From CAZBQG01 sp964493945 (GTDB lineage: Bacteria > Pseudomonadota > Alphaproteobacteria > Rhodospirillales > UBA2165): a stretch of 36,718 nucleotides of DNA. Below the pieces are notes generated by a model. It was not told where the DNA came from. It searched no databases and saw only the letters and a list, made by a program, of their open reading frames with translations. Position 1 is the stretch's first letter; every line of letters begins with the position of its first letter. The position numbers were made by a program, and so were the translations under genes. The stretch spans positions 1-36,718 of the forward strand of contig CAZBQG010000006.1 of assembly GCA_964493945.1 (NCBI GenBank). The letters are read 5' to 3'. Positions 8,889-16,111 of the stretch are shown one piece after another.

Positions 8889-9236
8889 TTATTCGACGCC
8901 TTCCATCAACCCTTCGGAAATGTTCAGGTTGATGTTGATGAGGCTGTCCATAATTTCTTCGGTGGGTTCGGCCAGGGCCTTCGAAGTCTGGCGGTCGACG
9001 AAGATGCTCAGGCTCATCAAATTGGCCTTCAATTCATCGGGCAGCGCATTGTCCCGTTCAGACACGTCGGCCTGAATAATCGACCATAAAAGTTGATTAT
9101 ACTTCAGCGCCCTTTCGCGTAAATCCTCGTCGCTTAAATCCTGGCGGGCCTGATCGAGGACATATGCGGCCTGCGAAAATGCCGCGGCGTCCATTTCACG
9201 CTTGTCCGAAAATTGAACTTTAGGTTTATCAGCCAT
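8889..9236 (-). CDS. flaF: FlaF-family flagellar biosynthesis regulator
   Basis: The protein is 115 residues and is recognised by the FlaF core: residues about 44-65 (ALKYNQLLWSIIQADV), then ALPDELKANLMSLSIFVDRQTSKAL (about 64-88) and IDSL-type LINININ-like segment LININLNISEGL near the end. FlaF in Caulobacter and relatives acts with FlbT in controlling flagellin synthesis and secretion. The start at 9236 was chosen because MADKPKVQ follows a GAGGAT ribosome site; the open frame continues upstream but only into the ATPase gene. No flagellin, flbT or other flagellar gene is in the window, so this is an orphan placed between the two halves of the Dpp cluster, with its own AT-rich promoter region. 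Confidence 0.85.
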   Translation of the reverse strand: MADKPKVQFSDKREMDAAAFSQAAYVLDQARQDLSDEDLRERALKYNQLLWSIIQADVSERDNALPDELKANLMSLSIFVDRQTSKALAEPTEEIMDSLININLNISEGLMEGVE

Positions 9237-9295
9237 CTGGTCATCCTCTTCGCGCGATATGGAAAAATTGGTGAAATTAATCGAGTGAGGTAAGT

Positions 9296-9324
9296 GTATA
9301 AAATATAAGGTATTTATCAAGCAA
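9296..9324 (-). promoter_or_regulatory. Candidate sigma-70 promoter of flaF
   Basis: Read on the minus strand, TTGCTT (9324-9319) is followed after 17 bases by TTATAC (9301-9296). The predicted start is near 9289, giving a leader of about 50 bases. The region is markedly AT-rich compared with its surroundings. An overlapping alternative is TTGATA with TACACT at 16 bases. No flagellar sigma-54 (GG-N10-GC) element was seen. Confidence 0.5.
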
Positions 9325-9336
9325 TTTCCGCTACTT

Positions 9337-9350
9337 GGGAAAAATTTCCC
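9337..9350. repeat. Palindrome GGGAAA-AA-TTTCCC
   Basis: A perfect six-base inverted repeat with a two-base centre lies between the dppF-like stop and the flaF promoter, 13 bases upstream of its -35. It could be an operator for flaF or a weak transcription end for the ATPase genes; it lacks a GC-rich stem and a T tract. Confidence 0.4.
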
Positions 9351-9375
9351 TAACCCCGTGTAACAACTGATTATT

Positions 9376-10356
9376 TCACGACAGATCGGCGAAATGGCAG
9401 GCCGTCCAGCGGGTGGGGGAGTGGGCCTCGAGCCGGGGGGCGCGCTGACGGCAAAGCTCCGCCGCCTGTTCGCAACGGGGATGAAAGGCACAACCGGGGG
9501 GCGGGTTGATGGGGCTCGGAACGTCTCCTTCAAGGCCCGAACCGGGCTGGCGTTTGCCCCCGCCGGGCCGGGGCAGAGCCTGGATCAGGGCGCGGCTATA
9601 GGGATGAAGGGGGCTCTCGAACAAGGCCCCGGCGGGCGCCAACTCCACGATACGCCCCAAATACATGACCGCCACCCGGTCGGCCATATATCTGACCACC
9701 CCCAGATCATGGGTGATGAACAGATAGGTCAGGTTCCGGACCCGGCCCAGATACATCAGCAGATTGATCGCCTGGCTTTGCACCGACATGTCCAGCGCGG
9801 ATAAGGGCTCATCGGCGATGATCAAGCTGGGCTCGGGGATGATGGCCCGGGCGATAGCGATTCGCTGGCGCTGCCCGCCGCTGAACTGGTGGGGGTAGCG
9901 CCCGAGATCGGATTTATCCAGGCCCACCCAGCCAGCGGCCTCTTCAATTTTTTCCTGCCGCTCCCGGGCGTTGCCCAGATGGTGAATAATGAGCGGTTCC
10001 GCGATGATCTCGCCCGCCGTCAGGCGGGGATTGAGCGATCCGTAAGGGTCTTGGAAAATCATCTGGATGCGCCGGCGGAAAGGTGCCAGGGCGGAGCGGC
10101 CCGCGCCGCTCTCCAGGGGCTCGCCTTCAAATTGGATGCTCCCCCCATCGGGCGGCAGCAACAAACCAAGCGTCTTAGCCAGGGTGGTTTTGCCGCAACC
10201 AGATTCGCCCACCAGGGCCAGGGTCTCGCCTTCCACCAAACTCAGGCTGACGCCGCGCAAAGCCTGCACGTCCAGTTTTTTGCCGCCCAGCCATCCCCAG
10301 CCCGGTTGGAAGAAACGCTTCTCCAGGTCCCGCGCCACCAAAATTCCCCCGCTCAT
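9376..10356 (-). CDS. Dipeptide/oligopeptide ABC transporter ATP-binding protein (DppF/OppF family)
   Basis: The protein is 326 residues. The Walker A motif is GESGCGKTT, the signature is QFSGGQRQRIAIARA, and the Walker B region is LIIADEPLSALD. The C-terminal oligopeptide-type extension has the cysteine cluster GCAFHPRCEQAAELC, characteristic of this ATPase subfamily. Its start overlaps the stop of the upstream ATPase gene by ATGA (10353-10356). It would power the DppB/DppC-like permeases encoded at 6945-8803, although flaF lies between them. Confidence 0.93.
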   Translation of the reverse strand: MSGGILVARDLEKRFFQPGWGWLGGKKLDVQALRGVSLSLVEGETLALVGESGCGKTTLAKTLGLLLPPDGGSIQFEGEPLESGAGRSALAPFRRRIQMIFQDPYGSLNPRLTAGEIIAEPLIIHHLGNARERQEKIEEAAGWVGLDKSDLGRYPHQFSGGQRQRIAIARAIIPEPSLIIADEPLSALDMSVQSQAINLLMYLGRVRNLTYLFITHDLGVVRYMADRVAVMYLGRIVELAPAGALFESPLHPYSRALIQALPRPGGGKRQPGSGLEGDVPSPINPPPGCAFHPRCEQAAELCRQRAPRLEAHSPTRWTACHFADLS

Positions 10357-11333
10357 GATCCGGCCTCCGCCCTGGTGCAGGCCACCATCCGCTCTGGACT
10401 CAAAGCGCTAAGCGCCGGCGGTCCGGCCAGACATTCATCGGCGGCCTGGGCGCAGCGGGCATGAAAGGCGCAACCCGCCACCGGCGCCAGGGGATCGGGA
10501 ACGGCGCCGGGGATGGCCGCCAGGGGCTGGCCCCGCTCCGCCCGGTCGGGCAGGCTAGCCAGCAGGCCCTGGGTATAGGGATGGCTCGGTGCGCTGAATA
10601 AATCCTCCGCCGGTGCCCGCTCCACGGCCCGGCCCGCATACATGACCATCACCTCATCGGCGATCTCGGAGACCACGCCCAGATTATGGCTGATGAAAAG
10701 AATAGCCATGCCCAGCTCGCTTTGCAGTTCGATCAGCAGCTCCAGTATTTGGGCCTGCACGGTGGTGTCCAGCGCCGTCGTCGCTTCATCGGCGATGAGC
10801 AGGCTGGGCCGGCAGGCCAAGGCCATGGCGATCATGGCCCGCTGGCGCATACCGCCCGAAAGCTGATGTGGATAGGCGTCCATCCGGCGTGGCGCATCGG
10901 GCATGTCCACACGTTCCAACTGGGTGAGCGAATAATCCCGGGCCTGCCGGCGGGTTGCTTCGTTGTGCAGACGGTAAGCCTCGGCGATCTGGGCACCGAT
11001 GGTCATCACCGGGTTAAGGGCGCTCATGGGTTCCTGGAATATCATGGAGACTTGATTGCCGCGAAGCCCCACTAAGCGTGCCTCGTCCATCCCCAACAGC
11101 TCTTCGCCGCCGAGAAGGATGGAGCCGCCTTGCACCTTACCGGGGGCGGGGATCAGGCCCAGTACGGCCAAGGCGGTCATGGTCTTGCCGCACCCAGATT
11201 CGCCCACCACTCCCAGCGTGCGTCCCGCCGCCAGATCGAAAGACAGATTGCTTACCGCATGCACCGGTCCGTCCATTGTGTCGAAACTGATGGAAAGATC
11301 ACGCACCTGGAGGAGGGGAGCATCCTCATTCAT
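10353..11333 (-). CDS. Dipeptide/oligopeptide ABC transporter ATP-binding protein (DppD/OppD family)
   Basis: The protein is 326 residues. Walker A is GESGCGKTM, the signature is QLSGGMRQRAMIAMALA, and Walker B is LLIADEATTALD, the DppD form. PMSALNPVMTIGAQIAEAY and the C-terminal cluster GCAFHARCAQAADEC support the assignment. The ATG overlaps the stop of the large acyl-AMP ligase fusion by four bases (11330-11333), and its own stop overlaps the next ATPase. Ligase fusion, DppD and DppF are therefore one translationally coupled chain. Confidence 0.93.
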   Translation of the reverse strand: MNEDAPLLQVRDLSISFDTMDGPVHAVSNLSFDLAAGRTLGVVGESGCGKTMTALAVLGLIPAPGKVQGGSILLGGEELLGMDEARLVGLRGNQVSMIFQEPMSALNPVMTIGAQIAEAYRLHNEATRRQARDYSLTQLERVDMPDAPRRMDAYPHQLSGGMRQRAMIAMALACRPSLLIADEATTALDTTVQAQILELLIELQSELGMAILFISHNLGVVSEIADEVMVMYAGRAVERAPAEDLFSAPSHPYTQGLLASLPDRAERGQPLAAIPGAVPDPLAPVAGCAFHARCAQAADECLAGPPALSALSPERMVACTRAEAGS

Positions 11334-14110
11334 TGTTTGGGCTCTCTCCGTTTGCCGGCCAGGGGCAGGAAATCACCGGCCAGATCGGGCTCGCCCAAAT
11401 GGGCCAGAATTTCGTTCCGCACCCCGTCGCGGAGCGCCACGGCCCGCGCCCATGGATCGCCATCCCCGTCCGAGGCCTGGATTGGCTGTCCGATGCGCAC
11501 CCGGATGATACCCGGCCGGGGTAGCCAGGTTTTGTCCCGCAGCATGGCCCGGCTGCCGCTGAGCGTTACGGGAATAACGGGCAGTTCGGCATCAACGGCG
11601 GTGGTGAAGGCTCCCATCTGAAAGGGAAGCAAGCCGGGCTGGCGGGTGAAGGTTCCTTCCGGGAAATAGACCAGACTATGCCCGGCCCGCACCGCCTCCG
11701 TCGCGGCCCGGGCATCACTGATGCCTTGCGTCACGTCGAAGCGTTCGACGAACAGGGCGCCCAGGCGCTCCAGAAAAACCCGCGTGAAGATGGAGCCCCT
11801 CAGTTCGGACTTGACCACGAAACCCGCCGGGCGGGGCAGAGCTAGAATAAGCGCCGGCCCATCCAGATAGCTTCCATGGTTGACGCAAATCAAAAATGCG
11901 CCGCTGGCCGGCAGATGCTCCAGCCCTTCTATTTTGATGCGCGCCCCAAGCAGGGCCCGGACCAGACCGAAGGCGGCCCGCGCCACGCCCCAGCCCCATC
12001 TCTGATAAGGGAATGCCGCCATGGCCAGCCAGACCGGCGGTGCTAAAACGGCCAGCAGGCACCAGGCCCAGAGGCCATGGGATTTGAGCGCAATGTTGCA
12101 CCAAAACCGGCGCAGGTTGCGGGGCCTGCTTTGCGAACGGCCTGGCCCGGCGCCCTCGAAAATTGCGCGGGCGGCCTGGCGGCGGATTTTACCGCTGGTG
12201 GTTTTGGGTACGGTGCGGGGGGGCACCAATTCCACGCCGTCCGGCGGAGTGCCCAAAAGATCAACGCTCAACCCCATCACCCGGCGGCGAATCTCTTCCA
12301 ACTCCGCCTCGCCCCGGCGGCGGGTTTCGGCCATCACCACCAGCCGCTCGGCATTGGTTTCCGGGTCATTGCTGGCGAAGACGGCGACGGCGCCTTTCTG
12401 CACGCCTTCCAGACCGCCGACGGCGTCTTCCAGCTCGGCGGGGAAGATGTTGCGCCCGGCCTTGACGATCACATCCTTGGCGCGGCCCGTGATATGCAGT
12501 TCGCCCTCCACCAGAAATCCAAGATCCCCCGAATCCAGCCATCCATCCACGAATAATGCTTCGCTGGCCGGGGCGTTGCGGAAATAGCCAGAACTTGATG
12601 ACGGCCCCCTGAATTGCACCCGGCCCTCCTGGCCTTCGGCTGCTTCGCCGGCGGCGCCATCCAGGATGCGGACTTCGTGTCCCGGCATGGGAGGGCCGCA
12701 GGATGGCACATCCAATGGGTCTGGCGCGCCCTTGGGGGCGGGCCTGGCCTGGCCTGTCTTCATGAAGTGTTGCAGGTTGATGCGCATGGTCCTGGGGCCC
12801 CGGCCCGGCGGTGGGAAGCTGACGCCCAGGGAATTTTCGGCCAGCCCATAGACCGCCATCAGGGAGTTGCGCTCAAACCCAATCGGCGCGAATCGTTTGG
12901 CGAATTCCTCCATGGTGCGGGGGCTGACCGGTTCGGCGCCGTTGAAGGCGATGCGCCAACTGCTCAGATCCAGCCCTTTCAATTCATCATCCCCGATACG
13001 CTTCAGGCAAGCTTCATAGGCGAAATTGGGCCCGCCCGAAATCGTGCCGCCAAACTCATCGATGGCAGCCAGCCAGCGGCCCGGCCGGGCCAGAAAGCTG
13101 AGGGGGCTCATCAGCGCCAGGGGCATGCCGTGGACCAGGCTGCCCAGCCAGGCTCCGATCAGCCCCATATCATGGTAAAGGGGCAGCCAGCTCACGAACA
13201 CATCCTCTGGGCCCACGCCCAGGGTCTGGCCCATGGCCCGGATATTGGCCAACAGATTCTGATGGCTGAGCACGACGCCCTTGGGATCCCCGGTGGAGCC
13301 GGATGTATATTGCAACAAGGCCGTATCGGTAGCGTGGGGCCGGGGAAGGGGGGCACCTGGCGATGCAGCGGCCAGTTCCGCCGGCGTTACGATGGCGCGG
13401 AATTCCCTGGCGGCGGGCTCGGCGATAAGCTGCTGGGCCTGGCAATTATCCAAAATCCCGGCATGGAGCTTCAGATGCTCTTCCATCTGGCTGGGCCGGG
13501 CGGGGGGGTAGATGGGCACGGGGTTGGCGCCCGCCAGCAAGGTGCCCATGAAGGAAAAGAAATAATCCGCCCCGGTGGGCAGCATGATGGCTACCGCCTG
13601 CCCGGGTTGGACATCCTGCGCCAAGAGCCCGGCGGCGCACCGCTCAGCGCCCTGCCAAAGCTCCCCATAGCTGATGGAGCTTCGTGCATCGCCGTCGATC
13701 AAATGAATATGGCTGCGGCTCCCATGATGTTCGGCATGCCAGGCCAGAACTTCGGTCAAAGTGCTGAGCGATGCTGGTGCCGCCCGAGCGCCGCCGGCCG
13801 GTCCAGGGGTGGCAACCGGGCGCGCCGGCGCCGCCCTTTGCCCGGCGGTCCCGATAGCGATCAAAAGGTCATGGGGGGTTTCGGTCTGGGCCATGACGCT
13901 TTCCGGCAGCGCGACCCCGAATTCCTGCTCCACGCGGTGGAAAAGCTCCATGCGGGCCAGGCTGTCCATGCCCAGATCACGCTCCAGGGATTGCTCCAGG
14001 CTGAGCCCGCCGCCCAGACCCAGGCCCGGGCGCAATTCCTCGGCCATCTCCCGGACCGTGCCCAGCAACCTGACCACGTCTTCTTCCCGGGGGCGGATCC
14101 TACCTTCCAT
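11330..14110 (-). CDS. Trimodular acyl carrier protein - fatty acyl-AMP ligase - PlsC-type acyltransferase
   Basis: The protein is 926 residues with three fused domains. Residues about 1-90 are an acyl carrier protein with the phosphopantetheine serine in DLGMDSLARMEL (Ser50). Residues about 115-650 are an adenylate-forming enzyme of the fatty acyl-AMP ligase type: YTSGSTGDPKG at 268-278, SWLPLYHDMGLIG, and PKTTSGKIRR near its end. A hydrophobic segment (about 670-695) leads to a PlsC acyltransferase with NHGSYLD (His745, Asp750) and FPEGTFTR (816-823). The inferred route is activation of a free fatty acid, loading onto the built-in carrier and transfer to a lysolipid or other hydroxyl, at the membrane. 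The start at 14110 follows AGGGG; 14152 is possible. It is coupled to DppD by ATGA. Confidence 0.87.
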   Translation of the reverse strand: MEGRIRPREEDVVRLLGTVREMAEELRPGLGLGGGLSLEQSLERDLGMDSLARMELFHRVEQEFGVALPESVMAQTETPHDLLIAIGTAGQRAAPARPVATPGPAGGARAAPASLSTLTEVLAWHAEHHGSRSHIHLIDGDARSSISYGELWQGAERCAAGLLAQDVQPGQAVAIMLPTGADYFFSFMGTLLAGANPVPIYPPARPSQMEEHLKLHAGILDNCQAQQLIAEPAAREFRAIVTPAELAAASPGAPLPRPHATDTALLQYTSGSTGDPKGVVLSHQNLLANIRAMGQTLGVGPEDVFVSWLPLYHDMGLIGAWLGSLVHGMPLALMSPLSFLARPGRWLAAIDEFGGTISGGPNFAYEACLKRIGDDELKGLDLSSWRIAFNGAEPVSPRTMEEFAKRFAPIGFERNSLMAVYGLAENSLGVSFPPPGRGPRTMRINLQHFMKTGQARPAPKGAPDPLDVPSCGPPMPGHEVRILDGAAGEAAEGQEGRVQFRGPSSSSGYFRNAPASEALFVDGWLDSGDLGFLVEGELHITGRAKDVIVKAGRNIFPAELEDAVGGLEGVQKGAVAVFASNDPETNAERLVVMAETRRRGEAELEEIRRRVMGLSVDLLGTPPDGVELVPPRTVPKTTSGKIRRQAARAIFEGAGPGRSQSRPRNLRRFWCNIALKSHGLWAWCLLAVLAPPVWLAMAAFPYQRWGWGVARAAFGLVRALLGARIKIEGLEHLPASGAFLICVNHGSYLDGPALILALPRPAGFVVKSELRGSIFTRVFLERLGALFVERFDVTQGISDARAATEAVRAGHSLVYFPEGTFTRQPGLLPFQMGAFTTAVDAELPVIPVTLSGSRAMLRDKTWLPRPGIIRVRIGQPIQASDGDGDPWARAVALRDGVRNEILAHLGEPDLAGDFLPLAGKRREPKQ

Positions 14111-14190
14111 GGGGGCCCCTATAACATGATCCGGGCGGCTTGCGCCACGCATGGCGGGCGGGCATGATCATGGATTGGAGAGAATTACCC

Positions 14191-15345
14191 ATGAGCCAAC
14201 CACCCGTTTTCCTGCAACAGGGCTTTCGTCCTTTTTTCCTGTTAGCCGGGCTTCTTGCCCTGACCGCCGTGCCCCTTTGGGTCGGATCACTGGCGGGCCT
14301 CCGGACCTTGCCGGACAATCTGGACGCTCTTGCCTGGCACCAGCATGAAATGCTGTTCGGTTTCGCCGTGGCTGCGGTGTCGGGCTTTATCCTGACGGCT
14401 GTGCCCAACTGGACCGGGCGGGAGCCGGTGGCCGGGGCAGAGTTGGGTTTTCTGGTTGCCCTGTGGCTGGCCGGGCGCATCGTGTTTTTCCTGTCGGGTT
14501 CCCTGGCGCCCTGGCTGGTGGGTGTGGTGGATATCGCCTATCTGGTTGCCCTGGTCGCGGTGGCGGCCCGTGAAATCATTGCCGGCGGGAATAAGCGCAA
14601 TTTGTCCGTCGTGGGTATTTTCGCCCTCCTGGCGTTGGGCAATATTTTGGTCCATCTTGAGCGCCTGGAGCTGGCCGATATTAACGGTATGGGCCAGCGG
14701 TTGGGGCTCTTGACCATCGCCCTGCTCATCGCCCTGATCGGCGGGCGGGTGATTCCGGCATTCACGGGCAACTGGCTGCGGGCCAGGGGGATGGAAAAAC
14801 TGCCGCCCCCCATGGGCAAGCTGGACCATCTGGCGGTACTGGTCCTGGCCCTGTTCGTGGCCGCCTTCACCCTGGCGCCCGATTGGGCGGGCAGCGCCTG
14901 GCTCGCCCTCTTGGCGGCATTGCTCCATGGCGTCCGCCTGTCCCGCTGGCGTAGCGTGGGCATTTTGTCCGAATCCTTGTTGTGGATCATGCATCTGGCC
15001 TATTGCTGGCTGGTCATTGCCCTGGCGCTGCTGGGATTGTCCGGATTATGGGCCAGTGTGCCCGGCAACGCCGCCCTTCATGCCCTGAGCGTCGGCGCCA
15101 TCGCTACCATGATCATTGCCGTTTCCACCCGCGCGTCCCTGGGCCATACAGGCCGCGCCCTGACGGCGGGGCGGGGCACGTTGTTGATCTATTTATGCAT
15201 TACACTGGCGGCGGTTGCCCGCGTCGGGGCGCCATTCGGTGGCGAAGGACTCCTCTGGCTTTCCGCCACAGCCTGGACTGTGGCCTTCGGGCTCTATACC
15301 CTCCTATACTTCGCCGTCTTCACCCGCCCCCGGCTGGGGGGGTAA
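14191..15345 (+). CDS. nnrS: NnrS family membrane protein
   Basis: The protein is 384 residues, almost entirely hydrophobic, with about twelve predicted membrane segments. GFRPFFLLAG at the N-terminus, WHQHEMLFGFAVAAVSGFILTAVPNWTG, and GGRVIPAFTGNW are the NnrS signatures with conserved His and Arg residues. NnrS proteins are heme- and copper-containing membrane proteins linked to protection from nitric oxide and nitrosative stress, often under NnrR/FNR control. The start at 14191 was chosen because GGAGAG lies eight bases upstream; ATGs at 14140, 14164 and 14170 lack this. It is followed without a gap by the cytochrome c gene, so the two form an operon. No FNR box was seen in the short divergent region. 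Confidence 0.9.
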   Translation: MSQPPVFLQQGFRPFFLLAGLLALTAVPLWVGSLAGLRTLPDNLDALAWHQHEMLFGFAVAAVSGFILTAVPNWTGREPVAGAELGFLVALWLAGRIVFFLSGSLAPWLVGVVDIAYLVALVAVAAREIIAGGNKRNLSVVGIFALLALGNILVHLERLELADINGMGQRLGLLTIALLIALIGGRVIPAFTGNWLRARGMEKLPPPMGKLDHLAVLVLALFVAAFTLAPDWAGSAWLALLAALLHGVRLSRWRSVGILSESLLWIMHLAYCWLVIALALLGLSGLWASVPGNAALHALSVGAIATMIIAVSTRASLGHTGRALTAGRGTLLIYLCITLAAVARVGAPFGGEGLLWLSATAWTVAFGLYTLLYFAVFTRPRLGG

Positions 15346-16108
15346 ATGAAGCTTCGCCAGGTTTTATTTCTGTTTCTCACCGCCCTGATCCTGCATTCCC
15401 TGCCGGCCCGGGCCGGCGAGCAGGCCTATGACTCGCCCTATGTCCTGACCCAAGGGGAGATATTCGTCTCCAAGATGAGCCCGGCCCAGGCCGCCAGCCT
15501 GGAGCGCGGGCGGGTGTTGTTCGATAGTGTCGGCGGTGTGGGGTGCGGATCGTGCCATGGGGTTCTGGGCGAAGGGAACGGGGGCTTGGTCAACCCTCTT
15601 CGCGGCATGACCGAGCCCGATTACAAGGACTTCATCGAAACCTCGGTCAATGGTTGGGTGTTGCTCAGCGATCTGGATGAGGGATCGATCCGGGACATGG
15701 CCGCCTATACCCAATGGCTGGGGCGGCTGAAACTGGTTTCGGTTGGGATCGGCAAGGAAGGCTTCAAACCCGCCCACATCCGCGTCAAACCCGGCACACC
15801 TGTCCAGGTAGCGATTCAGAACAACACCCACGAGCCCTTTAATCTCTGGCGTTCAGGGGCGGGAGGCGGACAAATTCTGCTGGTCGAATTGCGGATATCA
15901 TTTCGCATGGTGTCGTTCTCCTTCTTGGGTTTGAATCACCTGGAGCCTACAGGCTCCGGGAGAGCGACACCTACCTCAACTTTTCAACATCGAACGGGAC
16001 ATCCCCCCGCCCGCCGCCGGGGCAGGCGGTGAGAGCCTTACATTGGAATGCGCCAATTGTGCGGACCGGAAAAAGTTACGCCTGACCATTGAAGCCGGTG
16101 CTCAATAA
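15346..16108 (+). pseudogene. Periplasmic cytochrome c - cupredoxin-like fusion, two frameshifts
   Basis: A signal peptide (residues 1-23, ending PARA) leads to a c-type heme domain with CGSCH (about residues 65-69), then a cupredoxin-like domain beginning FKPAHIRVKPGTPVQVAI. The frame as sequenced drifts into a basic tail. Two -1 shifts, near 15888 and near 15980, restore ADIISHGVVLLLGFE, AYRLRESDTYLN and then FNIERDIPPPAAG, ending LTIEAGAQ at 16108, for about 254 residues. Each lesion is equivalent to one missing base. The gene starts at the base after the nnrS stop, so it is probably the electron carrier or copper partner of NnrS. If the frameshifts are real the protein keeps its heme domain but loses half the second domain. 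Confidence 0.75.
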
Positions 16109-16111
16109 TCC

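Noticed and set aside
9237..9533. N-terminal extension of the FlaF frame
   Set aside because: It runs through the promoter region and into the ATPase gene. The ribosome site and family start point to 9236.
12614..14167. Long plus-strand open frame of 517 codons opposite the ligase fusion
   Set aside because: It is antisense to a gene with clear domains from end to end. Its length comes from high-GC codon bias, and the translation has no recognisable motif.
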